DNA from: an uncultured Saprospiraceae bacterium
GTDB lineage: Bacteria > Bacteroidota > Bacteroidia > Chitinophagales > Saprospiraceae
Reading direction: 5' to 3'
Length of the DNA stretch: 33,480 bases
NCBI GenBank assembly: GCA_937952155.1
Contig: CALFYH010000341.1
Span: 1 to 33,480 of the forward strand
Shown here: positions 17,672 through 25,551 of the stretch, one piece after another
How the letters are laid out: every line of letters starts with the position of its first letter
How positions within the stretch are numbered: position 1 is the first letter of the stretch
Notes under the pieces: model-generated
What the model was told of the DNA's origin: nothing
The model's input: only the letters and a program-made list of their open reading frames with translations
The model's database searches: none
Made by a program: the position numbers and the translations under genes

Positions 17672-18253
17672 TTATCCTTTTACATTATAAGCAGAAAGGA
17701 TATTTCCATAAACACCATTCAATGATGTCAAGTTTTTGCTCAAACTTGCCATTTGTGCTTGATATTGCTTAGTATCTTCTACACTTGAATTCAATGCATT
17801 CATTGCATCATTCATTCTTGTATAAAAATTATTCATTGCTTTTAATTGATCTCCAGTCTGTGAGAAATCTACTTCTTGAAGTGCTTTCAAAGAACCAAGA
17901 CTCTTAGACATAGACTGAAGCTCAGTCAACATGCCACCCAAATTTTTCTCAACTGCATCAGCATTAAGTGCTTTTGGACCTGCTCCAACTTCTCCAGCCG
18001 TCAAAGGTGCAATATGTGAACCGTATTGGTCTAAACCTGGATACAGTTTTTCCCAGTAATAATCCTTTTCAGGTCCTAAAATACCAAGCATTGCAAATAA
18101 AAATGCTTCTACTAAAAGACCAGCTGTAATAGCCATACCTCCCCAAGGAGTACTATTCAACTTTCCTAAGGCTCCAATCATTACAACTGAGGCACCAAGA
18201 CCAATTAATAAATTCTTTAAATACTTAAAAGAAGGTGATTTGAAAAAACTCAT
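17672..18253 (-). CDS. gldL: T9SS/gliding motor protein GldL (PorL)
   Basis: A 193-residue inner-membrane motor subunit. It has two membrane helices, about residues 11-30 (YLKNLLIGLGASVVMIGALG) and 39-60 (GMAITAGLLVEAFLFAMLGIL). The second carries Glu49, at the same number as the glutamate proposed to carry protons in Flavobacterium GldL. The cytoplasmic part has the helical stretch LGGMLTELQSMSKSLGSLKAL and DAMNALNSSVEDTKQYQAQM, ending in GNILSAYNVKG. It is somewhat shorter than the roughly 215-residue Flavobacterium protein. It lies 111 nt after gldK and 53 nt before gldM. Very confident by motif and context. Confidence 0.95.
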   Translation of the reverse strand: MSFFKSPSFKYLKNLLIGLGASVVMIGALGKLNSTPWGGMAITAGLLVEAFLFAMLGILGPEKDYYWEKLYPGLDQYGSHIAPLTAGEVGAGPKALNADAVEKNLGGMLTELQSMSKSLGSLKALQEVDFSQTGDQLKAMNNFYTRMNDAMNALNSSVEDTKQYQAQMASLSKNLTSLNGVYGNILSAYNVKG

Positions 18254-18364
18254 TGTGATTTAAATTTTGTGATTAGTTAATAATAAAATTGATATAATCT
18301 AGAGTAAGCAGTTTTAATGCTTCTCCATCTTTAGCCACATTAATTGATGCACTAAAACTTAAAA

Positions 18365-19597
18365 TTAAAAGTCATTAATTGATCTTCCTAGATATGTGAT
18401 TACACATCTGAATCCTATGTAAGACTTTGTGGTATCCTGAAATTCCCAAGCTCTAGTACCTGTTTGGCAGTAATATGAAATATCTTTCCAAGATCCACCT
18501 CTGATTACTTTACGCTTATATGCTTCAGGATCTTCATCTTTAGCATCATAACGATAATCTGAATTAAGATCATGCTCATGGTCATATGCATTTTCATGGA
18601 ATGCAGAGGATGTCCACTCGGCAACATTACCAGCCATATTGTATAAACCATAATCATTCGGGAAATAAGCGTCTGCTTTTACAGTGTGAAGTCCACCGTC
18701 TTCAGGATAATTACCTCTACCTGGTTTAAAGTTTGCTAAAAGACAGCCTTTTGCATTTCTGATATATGGTCCACCCCAAGGATAAGGAGAAATATCGTGA
18801 CCACCTCTAGCTGCATATTCCCATTCAACTTCTGAAGGTAAACGGAATACTTCAGTATTAGGCTCGTCTTGCTTAAACTGATTCCAAAGCTTTGTTCTCC
18901 AATGACAGAAAGCGGTTGCTTGTTTCCAACTAACACCTACTACAGGATAATCATCAAAAGCAGGGTGCCAGAAATAATTACGTGTTTGTGGTTCGTTATA
19001 TGAGTAGGTAAAGTCTCTAATCCAACAAAGCGTATCAGGGAAAATGGTTACTTCTGCTTTGTTAATGATAGAAGTACGAGTTGCTTCTTTATCATGAGCT
19101 GCTTTTTGCCAATCTATCCACTGATATTTGTATTTTAAACCAGCATAGTCCAACTCTTTTTTGCCTTCGAAGGCCATATCACCTTGATAATACATATCAT
19201 TTAATGTCTCATCACTATAGTCTAATTCAGTTTCCCAGTCAATTCTCTCATTGCCAAAGTCATCTTCTGACTTGTTGCCCATGATTTCGTGTGCTGTGGA
19301 ATCTCTTACCCATTCTACGAACTGACGATACTCATTATTGGTGATTTCTGTATCATCCATGAAAAAACCGGAAATAGAAATGTTTTTTTGTCTTTGAGCA
19401 TAGGTGTAAAATACATCCTGATCACTCTGTCCGATAGTGAGTGTCCCAGATGGAACATACACCATACCGAAGGGATTGAATCCTCCCCATGTAGGACGAT
19501 TTTGAGAGCCAATTAGCTGACCTGTTTCCTGCTTCCCACACGAAGAGATAACAATAATAGTGAATAGCAATACACTTAATTTTGATAAACTTTTCAT
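18365..19597 (-). CDS. gldK: T9SS/gliding lipoprotein GldK (PorK)
   Basis: A 410-residue outer-membrane lipoprotein: signal peptide with lipobox VISSC (Cys20), then a formylglycine-generating-enzyme (FGE/SUMF1) fold. Fold landmarks are GMVYVPSGTLTIGQSD, ISGFFMDDTEITNNEYRQFVEW, FRLPSEVEWEYAARGG, NMAGNVAEWTSSAF, VIRGGSWKD and YIGFRC. Only one cysteine (in ISYYCQTGTRAW) is present where true FGEs carry their catalytic pair, so the fold is probably structural, as expected for GldK in its ring with GldN. First gene of the gldKLMN transcript; a -33/-7 promoter is visible upstream at 19652-19682. Very confident. Confidence 0.95.
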   Translation of the reverse strand: MKSLSKLSVLLFTIIVISSCGKQETGQLIGSQNRPTWGGFNPFGMVYVPSGTLTIGQSDQDVFYTYAQRQKNISISGFFMDDTEITNNEYRQFVEWVRDSTAHEIMGNKSEDDFGNERIDWETELDYSDETLNDMYYQGDMAFEGKKELDYAGLKYKYQWIDWQKAAHDKEATRTSIINKAEVTIFPDTLCWIRDFTYSYNEPQTRNYFWHPAFDDYPVVGVSWKQATAFCHWRTKLWNQFKQDEPNTEVFRLPSEVEWEYAARGGHDISPYPWGGPYIRNAKGCLLANFKPGRGNYPEDGGLHTVKADAYFPNDYGLYNMAGNVAEWTSSAFHENAYDHEHDLNSDYRYDAKDEDPEAYKRKVIRGGSWKDISYYCQTGTRAWEFQDTTKSYIGFRCVITYLGRSINDF

Positions 19598-19651
19598 TTT
19601 CTTTTAGCGATTTAACCTATTTAAATTTAAGGGCTTTGGCATAAAGCGCCG

Positions 19652-19682
19652 TAAAGATAATGGTCTATTTTAAAAATACAAC
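19652..19682 (-). promoter_or_regulatory. Promoter of the gldKLMN operon
   Basis: On the minus strand GTTG (19679-19682) is followed by a 19-nt spacer and TATCTTTA (19652-19659). This is the Bacteroidota -33/-7 arrangement with the last G of TAnnTTTG replaced by A. It is 55 nt upstream of the gldK ATG, giving a leader of roughly 45-50 nt. It implies that gldK can be transcribed independently of porP. Confidence 0.55.
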
Positions 19683-19789
19683 TATTTTAAATTCGTTTTT
19701 TAAAATATTTTTATCTCTGAAAAACTCTTTAGCTATTCAATAACGAAGGAATAAAGTTCTTATTGTCCTGAAATCAAAATAAAATTTGA

Positions 19790-19816
19790 ATACATATTGA
19801 AATAAATAATATGTAT
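19790..19816 (-). terminator. Weak hairpin after porP, possible terminator
   Basis: A perfect 9-bp inverted repeat, ATACATATT (19790-19798) and AATATGTAT (19808-19816), with a 9-nt loop, 20 nt beyond the porP stop and followed on the minus strand by CAAATTTTATTTT. The stem is almost pure A/T, so it would be weak, and it may instead allow read-through into gldK or be a binding site. The rest of the 238-nt gap holds only the gldK promoter. Confidence 0.4.
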
Positions 19817-19835
19817 GAAATAAAAAAGTGGAAGT

Positions 19836-20798
19836 TTATAAATCTCTTGGATTGTAGATTATCTTTGGCGGTAAGCCTATTCCTATAAGCTTTTGTAAAT
19901 TGTATGATAACATAACTTCATGGCTTCCCTCATGGACAGACTTAAGTTGAGATAATCCAAAATCATAACTATAGCTTACAAAATATTTTTTTCCAAGATT
20001 TGTACCTACAATCACAGAAAAAGCATCATTGGATTGTTTGCTATAACCTCTGTAATTGATTCCAACCAGCAAATTATCATAATATCTAGCAACAATTCCA
20101 ATATCGGTTTGTAGTACACCCAGATCCGATTTTATCATAATTGACGGTAAAAATTTTAATCGATCATCCCATAAATATTTATATTGTGCAAAAAAGCTTC
20201 CAATCAAAGCTCTTGAATATGTCCCGTCACCTAATTTATATCTGTGTGTCGGCAATTCCGAAAGTACAAATCCTGACTCAAAATATCTGCCATAAAAATA
20301 GATACCTGTTTCCCAAGAAGGACCAAATCCATTATAGTTTGTATTGCTTAAAATAGGATCGTTATGATCAAAACCACCATTGTAACTCCCTTCTGGCGTG
20401 ACAATCCTACTGCCATCTACATTCAACATATCAATCCCTGCTCTACCACCTATACTTAAAAAACCAACCGAAGTATTTATTACATAATTATATGAGAGCT
20501 TAAAATTGGTATTACTAAATACGCCTGCTCTCTGGTTGTAAAGTGTAAACCCAATGGCGCCATTCCATATATAAAATGGCATATCAGCACCCAAGTAAAA
20601 TGTTCTAGGATTGCCAGTAAAAGCACTATATTGATCTCTATATGATGTGTAGATACTTAAAGAACGCTCTAATCCACCATAGGCTGGATTATCATTAAAT
20701 TTATTGAGCATGTATTGGGAAAATTGCGGTTTTTGTTGTGAGATTGCAGCAAAACATACCAAACTGAATAAAGACAATAAAACATTTTTCATGATCAT
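19836..20798 (-). CDS. porP: PorP/SprF family type IX secretion outer membrane protein
   Basis: A 320-residue outer-membrane beta-barrel protein with a signal peptide ending in AISQQ. The mature N-terminus KPQFSQYMLNKFNDNPAYGG, followed by a YTSYRDQYSAF stretch and FYLGADMPF, is the PorP/SprF signature. Strand-like alternation continues to the C-terminus (LSYNLQKLIGIGLPPKIIYN). In known systems these proteins couple secreted adhesins or effectors to the T9SS outer-membrane complex. The order porP-gldK-gldL-gldM-gldN equals the porPKLMN order of Porphyromonas. The listed start is MIMK; the second ATG, two codons later, gives an equally good signal peptide. Many PorP/SprF paralogues exist per genome, so the symbol is by context. 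Confidence 0.9.
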   Translation of the reverse strand: MIMKNVLLSLFSLVCFAAISQQKPQFSQYMLNKFNDNPAYGGLERSLSIYTSYRDQYSAFTGNPRTFYLGADMPFYIWNGAIGFTLYNQRAGVFSNTNFKLSYNYVINTSVGFLSIGGRAGIDMLNVDGSRIVTPEGSYNGGFDHNDPILSNTNYNGFGPSWETGIYFYGRYFESGFVLSELPTHRYKLGDGTYSRALIGSFFAQYKYLWDDRLKFLPSIMIKSDLGVLQTDIGIVARYYDNLLVGINYRGYSKQSNDAFSVIVGTNLGKKYFVSYSYDFGLSQLKSVHEGSHEVMLSYNLQKLIGIGLPPKIIYNPRDL

Positions 20799-21263
20799 AA
20801 GCTAGAGCCTACTTTTTATCATGCAATAGTAATGGATATTTACCGTACTTTTTAATAAAAAATTAAAAAAATATTCAAAAATGGTATTTTAACAAGCCAA
20901 ATAATGTACTTTTAATAGTTCAAAATGGCCATCAGGATATATCTTTAGTTTCTTAATTCCGTTATGAAGAAAACTAAATTGTGGTAAAGCAACTCAATTT
21001 GCTAAATTCAAATATTTAATTCATCCCCAAGTTTTTATTGGCATACTGACAGTAAAAATGTATTTTCGCTTATTTTTGCAAACCAATTCAGTAAGAAAGC
21101 AATATTGAATTGATTCGAAGTAAATCTGGATTTACAAATTGTCTTTTGCCTCGTAAAAATGGTGGTCGATCAAATTACTAGGGTAAACCTAGAATTAATT
21201 TGTTGTAATGGGCAAAACAATGCCTTAAAAAAGAGGTTTACATTGTATAATATAAATGAAATC
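20799..21263. other. 465-nt divergent intergenic region between porP and the fumarylacetoacetase gene
   Basis: This AT-rich gap holds one full -7 match, TATTTTTG at 21071-21078, on the plus strand, and two small inverted repeats: GTAAATCTGGATTTAC at 21120-21135 and CTAGGGTAAACCTAG near 21178-21192. On the porP side TACTATTG, a one-mismatch -7, lies shortly upstream of the start. No coding region is supported, although the fumarylacetoacetase frame is open back to 21159. Confidence 0.5.
21071..21078 (+). promoter_or_regulatory. -7 promoter element for the fumarylacetoacetase gene
   Basis: TATTTTTG matches TAnnTTTG on the plus strand. No -33 TTTG stands at the right distance. If used, it gives a leader of about 180 nt before the preferred ATG at 21264, long for this genome, or about 75 nt before the alternative ATG at 21159. 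Confidence 0.4.
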
Positions 21264-22499
21264 ATGTTAAGTTTTATTGAAGTAGCGGCCGATTCTGATT
21301 TTAGTATCCATAATCTACCTTTTGGTATTTTCATCAAAAATGGACATCACGCAGCATGTACCAAAATAGGTGATACAATTGTAGATTTGAACAAATGTGC
21401 AGAATATGGTATGTTTGATAGCTTGCATTTACCTCATGGCATTTTCAAACATACTGTGCTAAACGCTTTTATTGCCTTGGGTAAAAAAGTTACGTCAGCT
21501 GTACGTTTACAAGTACAACAAGCTCTGACTAAAGGTGGTATTTTAGATAATGAAAAATTCAAAAACAATGAAATTTTCATTCCAATTCACGATGCGCAAA
21601 TGGTCTTACCTATTCACATAGGCGACTATACAGATTTTTATAGTAGTCGTGAGCATGCCACAAATGTAGGCATCATGTTTAGAGATCCAGCAAATGCCTT
21701 ACTTCCCAATTGGCTCCATTTGCCAGTCGGATATCATGGTCGAGCTTCGTCGATTGTGGCATCGGGCACACCGATCAAAAGACCAAATGGCCAAGTCATG
21801 CCAGATGGAAGTGAAAAACCCATCTACGGACCAACAAAACAATTAGATTTTGAATTGGAAATGGGATTTGTCATCGGAAAGGAATCTCAACTTGGCACAC
21901 AAATAACAACAGAAAAGGCAGAAGATTATATTTTTGGATTGATGTTATTTAATGATTGGTCAGCAAGAGACATTCAAAAATGGGAATACGTTCCATTGGG
22001 ACCTTTTTTGGCAAAAAACTTTGCTTCTACTATCTCACCATGGATTGTAACACTTGAGGCGTTGGAGCTTTTCCGAGTGGAAGGGCCAGTTCAAGAACCT
22101 GAAGTACTTCCCTACCTCAAAACCGAAGGGCCAAAAAATTATGACATCACTCTATCAGTTGATATCTTGGCAGAAAATGGTGCTCAAAAACGTGTATCTA
22201 CATCAAATTTCAAATATATGTATTGGAATATGTGTCAGCAATTGGCCCACCATACTGTAAATGGATGCAATATGCGAGTAGGCGATTTGCTTGCTTCAGG
22301 TACTATAAGTGGACCTACTCCAGACTCTTATGGATCGATGTTGGAAATCTGCTGGAAAGGAACGAAACCAGTACAAATGCCAGATGGAACGGAACGGAAA
22401 TTTATTGCTGATGGCGATACAGTAGTAATGCGTGGCTGGTGCGAAAAAGATGGTATCAGAGTCGGATTTGGGCCTTGTGATGGTAAAATAGTAGGTTAG
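21264..22499 (+). CDS. fahA: Fumarylacetoacetase
   Basis: A 411-residue enzyme that splits fumarylacetoacetate to fumarate and acetoacetate, the last step of tyrosine and phenylalanine breakdown. The match to animal FAH is close across SIHNLPFGIF, YTDFYSSREHATNVGIMFR (with the catalytic histidine), NWLHLPVGYHGRASSIV, LDFELEMGFVIG, LMLFNDWSARDIQKWEYVPLGPFLAKNF and GDLLASGTISGP. The acidic residues that bind the metal are in place. The reading frame is open to an ATG at 21159, but the extra 35 residues resemble nothing in the family. The ATG at 21264 puts MLSFIEVAADSDFSIHNLPFG at the usual N-terminus, so I chose it. It converges on the small membrane protein gene with a 3-nt gap. Very confident. 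Confidence 0.95.
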   Translation: MLSFIEVAADSDFSIHNLPFGIFIKNGHHAACTKIGDTIVDLNKCAEYGMFDSLHLPHGIFKHTVLNAFIALGKKVTSAVRLQVQQALTKGGILDNEKFKNNEIFIPIHDAQMVLPIHIGDYTDFYSSREHATNVGIMFRDPANALLPNWLHLPVGYHGRASSIVASGTPIKRPNGQVMPDGSEKPIYGPTKQLDFELEMGFVIGKESQLGTQITTEKAEDYIFGLMLFNDWSARDIQKWEYVPLGPFLAKNFASTISPWIVTLEALELFRVEGPVQEPEVLPYLKTEGPKNYDITLSVDILAENGAQKRVSTSNFKYMYWNMCQQLAHHTVNGCNMRVGDLLASGTISGPTPDSYGSMLEICWKGTKPVQMPDGTERKFIADGDTVVMRGWCEKDGIRVGFGPCDGKIVG

Positions 22500-22502
22500 C
22501 CT

Positions 22503-22769
22503 TCAATTTTCAATACTTCTCCTATATTGATCTGCAAACATCAATAAAAGGACAAGGGGAACTAATAGTTTTGTAGAAAACAAAGGCAAATTGTAGTAAT
22601 AGTTATAAAAAACTATTAATATTGTTGCCAAACAAGAAAAAACTATCCCAAATACTAAAATTGGTTTTTGTGAAGGATTTGCTTTTTTAAAGCCCAATCT
22701 GATACTTATTTTATTTATAATTGTCAGGACTAGTAAAAATACGACGATGGCAATTACAAATACCTTCAT
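22503..22769 (-). CDS. Small membrane protein coupled to the MscS gene
   Basis: An 88-residue protein with three probable membrane helices (residues about 2-19, 37-55 and 65-81), a basic loop ISIRLGFKKANPSQK between the first two, and a charged tail DQYRRSIEN. No family recognised. Its ATG overlaps the mscS stop by 4 nt (ATGA), so it is translated together with the channel; an accessory subunit role is possible but unsupported. Confidence 0.65.
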   Translation of the reverse strand: MKVFVIAIVVFLLVLTIINKISIRLGFKKANPSQKPILVFGIVFSCLATILIVFYNYYYNLPLFSTKLLVPLVLLLMFADQYRRSIEN

Positions 22770-24073
22770 AAGATTTTGACTTCCCTTTGTGGGAAAGGAA
22801 TGACAATTTGGTTTTCTATAAATAGACGATCAATGGCACATCTGACATCACTTTTTACATTTTCGGCCATCATCACTTGTTTAGTAAAAAAATACAGTGT
22901 GAAATTCAAACTACTTTCTCCAAATTCGTTAAGTCTGACAAAAGCTTCAGGTTTTTCAAGCACTTCAGGTACTGTAGATGCAGCTTCTAATAATAACTTT
23001 TTTACAACATCAGAAGGTGTACCATATGCGACACCTACATTGACCGAAAACCGAACTATATCATCATAATGTGTCCAGTTGACAACAGCCTGATTAACCA
23101 ATTTGCTATTGGGCACCAACATCGAAACGCTATCTCTTGTCTCTATCCGTGAAGCTCTGAGCCCTATTTTGAGCACACGACCTACTTGACCTTCTATTTC
23201 CAGAATATCACCAACCATAACCGACCGTTCGAACAGTAACACGAGCCCAGAAAAGAAATCATTAAATGTCTGTTGCAACCCTAAACCAACACCTACCAAA
23301 AGCGCTGCCGCTCCACCATATATGATGCTCATGTCTGAGATGATCCTATCCAAAGCAAACAAAAAAGCAATCACATAAACTACATACATGACTAGCTGAT
23401 TGATCGCATACTGGATACCTTCGTCCAAATCTTTGCTTTTGTATGTACGATACAGCGTGACTTGTGTAATGAACCAAACCAAAACTTTTGCGGCCATCAT
23501 GATCATAATAGCTACTAAAATATCTGAAAGGTGCACAGTAAATAACTCGCTTTTTATCTCACGTTGGAATAAGATCAAATCAAGATCTAATCTGCGAAGC
23601 AAGATTTGAATAAGATAAATAAAAACAATATATCTAACGAGTTTGGTTGCCTTGATTTCATTGGTCTTATGGTGGTCGAAATTAGTTCGCACCGGCACTT
23701 CACGTTTGCGGAATTTGTTGCGAATTACAACATGACTGATGACCCAATCGGTTAGAATTGCAACACTAAACAAACTCAGAATTTCGACTACGTGATTGAT
23801 TGTAATTTGAAATTCATTAAATTCTAGAATTCGAATATCAAAATTTATAATGCGCAGTAAAAGTAAGATTGTAATAAAAAATAAAGAAACTCCCAACCTG
23901 AATTTAAATCCAATAGTATGAAGTTTTGTGAATCGAGAATCATCATTTTCAAAGAAGGTGTAATTTCCAATTTTGAAATATAGATAAATTGAAGCCAAAA
24001 TGATAAAACACGCTAAGATTATTCCACTCAGCTGTATTTCAAAACCAGAGATTGAAAACAAAACGTCTTCCAT
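22766..24073 (-). CDS. Small-conductance mechanosensitive channel (MscS family)
   Basis: A 435-residue inner-membrane channel. About five hydrophobic helices come first. Then comes the MscS core: a glycine- and alanine-rich pore helix (IIYGGAAALLVGVGLGLQ), then QTFNDFFSGLVLLFERSVMVGDILEIEG, then VGRVLKIGLRASRIETRDSVSMLVPNS and the beta/alpha-beta cytoplasmic vestibule. It should open under membrane tension to release solutes at osmotic downshift. The frame is open to an ATG at 24118, but a TACTTTTG promoter element lies between the two ATGs, so the ATG at 24073 (MEDVLFSISGFE) is preferred. Two added N-terminal helices make it longer than E. coli MscS, as in many MscS-like proteins. Confidence 0.92.
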   Translation of the reverse strand: MEDVLFSISGFEIQLSGIILACFIILASIYLYFKIGNYTFFENDDSRFTKLHTIGFKFRLGVSLFFITILLLLRIINFDIRILEFNEFQITINHVVEILSLFSVAILTDWVISHVVIRNKFRKREVPVRTNFDHHKTNEIKATKLVRYIVFIYLIQILLRRLDLDLILFQREIKSELFTVHLSDILVAIMIMMAAKVLVWFITQVTLYRTYKSKDLDEGIQYAINQLVMYVVYVIAFLFALDRIISDMSIIYGGAAALLVGVGLGLQQTFNDFFSGLVLLFERSVMVGDILEIEGQVGRVLKIGLRASRIETRDSVSMLVPNSKLVNQAVVNWTHYDDIVRFSVNVGVAYGTPSDVVKKLLLEAASTVPEVLEKPEAFVRLNEFGESSLNFTLYFFTKQVMMAENVKSDVRCAIDRLFIENQIVIPFPQREVKIL

Positions 24074-24094
24074 TAAAATTGATTTCCAAAAATG

Positions 24095-24102
24095 CAAAAG
24101 TA
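24095..24102 (-). promoter_or_regulatory. -7 promoter element of the mscS gene
   Basis: On the minus strand TACTTTTG fully matches TAnnTTTG. It sits 21 nt upstream of the ATG at 24073 and downstream of the alternative ATG at 24118, so it decides between the two starts. No TTTG is visible at the -33 position. Confidence 0.5.
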
Positions 24103-24252
24103 CATCATTTTTATGCATTTTTTAATATTGAAGGATTGTAAACAATATTTTTAAGAAGTAGATAATAGATGAAAGTTCATTGTTATTTCCATAAAAGAAA
24201 TCCACAAAAGCCCATAATTTGAAGATTGACACCAAATTCCAAAAACTTCAGT

Positions 24253-24260
24253 TATCTTTG
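24253..24260 (+). promoter_or_regulatory. -7 promoter element of the AI-2E family transporter gene
   Basis: TATCTTTG matches TAnnTTTG, 23 nt before the ATG at 24284. A TTGA at 24226-24229 is 23 nt upstream, at the long end of accepted -33 spacing. Together they make a plausible promoter in the divergent mscS gap. Confidence 0.55.
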
Positions 24261-24283
24261 AGCATCAGAAATATAAGCCAGAT

Positions 24284-25540
24284 ATGAAGCCTATTTACAA
24301 ATATCTTTTGGCCTTGATTCCTTTGGTAATCGTCGCATCGATATTGTATTACTTTAGCGAAATCGTCACTTATGTATTGATAGCATGGGTAATATCAATG
24401 ATAGGTGCACCTGTAGTTGTATTTTTGCGAAAATATATAGGTAAAAATCTATCCGCTCTTGTCACGCTCAGCTTGTTTGTATTTGGATTTATCGCTTTGG
24501 TCTGGATCTTTATACCACCATTGGTAAACCAGATAGAAAATATTTCCAAGATAGATATAGAAAAAGTAGTTACAGCGCTCGAAGAGCCTATTCACGATTG
24601 GGAAAAATGGTTGGTTAGAAAAAAACTGATGATTGCTCAAGATACAAGTTTTAGTTCTAATTCTGAAGTATCAAAAACACCATCACCTGAAGTCACGCAT
24701 TTTATTAGCTTGGATAGCAGTCAGACTAATGGCGCTGTTAACCAAAAACTTGATATACACATACATCTGAAGACTGAAAATACCGACAATGCATTAGATA
24801 AAAATTTGGAATCAGAACAAGAAGATTTTTTTGAATTGCTTAAGAAAAATCTGTCCACTTACCTTAATCCAGAAAACATTCAAATGCTTTTTGGGAATGC
24901 GTTGAATAAATTTGGTGATGTTTTTGTGGGTGTATTTTCTATATTTTTTATAGGGTTTTTCTTCTTGAGAGAGCAAGGACTTTTTGTAAATATCATTACA
25001 TCAATCGTTCCTACTCAATATGAAACCCACACACAACAAGCTGTAGATGAAACAAGTAAGCTATTGATACGGTATTTTGTAGGTATTTTGGTTCAGGTAA
25101 CGATTATAACAATAATTATTTCCTTTTCGCTCACAATGTTGGGTGTAAAAAATGCTTTACTTATTGGATTTTTTGCTGGGATTATGAATGTCATCCCTTA
25201 TGTTGGCCCCATCATTGCTGCCTTGGTAGGATTTGTGATCACCTTATCGTCAAATATGGAGCTTTCATTTTATGACGAAATGATGCCACTTTTGGTAAAA
25301 GTTGGTATTGTCTTTTTGGTCACACGGTTGATAGATGATATCATTTTACAACCCAATATTTTTTCAAAAAGTGTGAAAGCACATCCTTTAGAAATATTTA
25401 TAATTGTATTGGTTGGAGCTAAAATAGGCGGCGTCTTGGGAATGGTATTTGCGATTCCATTTTATACGGCATTCCGAGTCATCGGCAAGGTTTTCTTAAG
25501 TGAATTTAAAGTGATACAAAAACTCACTCGCAATATGTAA
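24284..25540 (+). CDS. AI-2E family transporter (PerM/YdiK type)
   Basis: A 418-residue inner-membrane protein of the AI-2 exporter/PerM family. Two N-terminal helices (residues about 5-25 and 28-42) are followed by ARKYIGKN-like basic loop KYIGKNLSALVTLSLF and a third helix with IFIPPLVNQIENI. Then comes a long soluble loop (about 95-200), and a C-terminal bundle containing IGFFAGIMNVIPYVGPIIAALVGF, TRLIDDIILQPNIFSKSVKAHPLEIFIIVLVGAKIGGVLGMVFAIPFYTAFRVI, given here as spans of the family-defining region (about 300-400). Substrates in this family vary (AI-2, Na+/H+ exchange and others). The loop holds a Ser/Thr-rich stretch and IHIHLKTENTD that look lineage-specific. It converges on the MFS gene with an 11-nt gap. 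Confidence 0.9.
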   Translation: MKPIYKYLLALIPLVIVASILYYFSEIVTYVLIAWVISMIGAPVVVFLRKYIGKNLSALVTLSLFVFGFIALVWIFIPPLVNQIENISKIDIEKVVTALEEPIHDWEKWLVRKKLMIAQDTSFSSNSEVSKTPSPEVTHFISLDSSQTNGAVNQKLDIHIHLKTENTDNALDKNLESEQEDFFELLKKNLSTYLNPENIQMLFGNALNKFGDVFVGVFSIFFIGFFFLREQGLFVNIITSIVPTQYETHTQQAVDETSKLLIRYFVGILVQVTIITIIISFSLTMLGVKNALLIGFFAGIMNVIPYVGPIIAALVGFVITLSSNMELSFYDEMMPLLVKVGIVFLVTRLIDDIILQPNIFSKSVKAHPLEIFIIVLVGAKIGGVLGMVFAIPFYTAFRVIGKVFLSEFKVIQKLTRNM

Positions 25541-25551
25541 AATCGAAAAGA

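Noticed and set aside
18365..19597. GldK gene as a true formylglycine-generating enzyme
   Set aside because: Lipobox, position in gldKLMN and a single cysteine where FGE has a pair point to the structural GldK lipoprotein.
21120..21135. Small palindrome GTAAATCTGGATTTAC upstream of fumarylacetoacetase
   Set aside because: Single copy with no second site and no regulator nearby; could be an operator but cannot be supported.
21159..21263. N-terminal extension of fumarylacetoacetase
   Set aside because: The 35 extra residues do not look like the family, while the ATG at 21264 gives the standard N-terminus.
24124..24149. Hairpin AATATTG/CAATATT in the mscS-transporter gap
   Set aside because: The stem is 7 bp, mostly A/T with a 12-nt loop, and lies between divergent starts where no terminator is needed.
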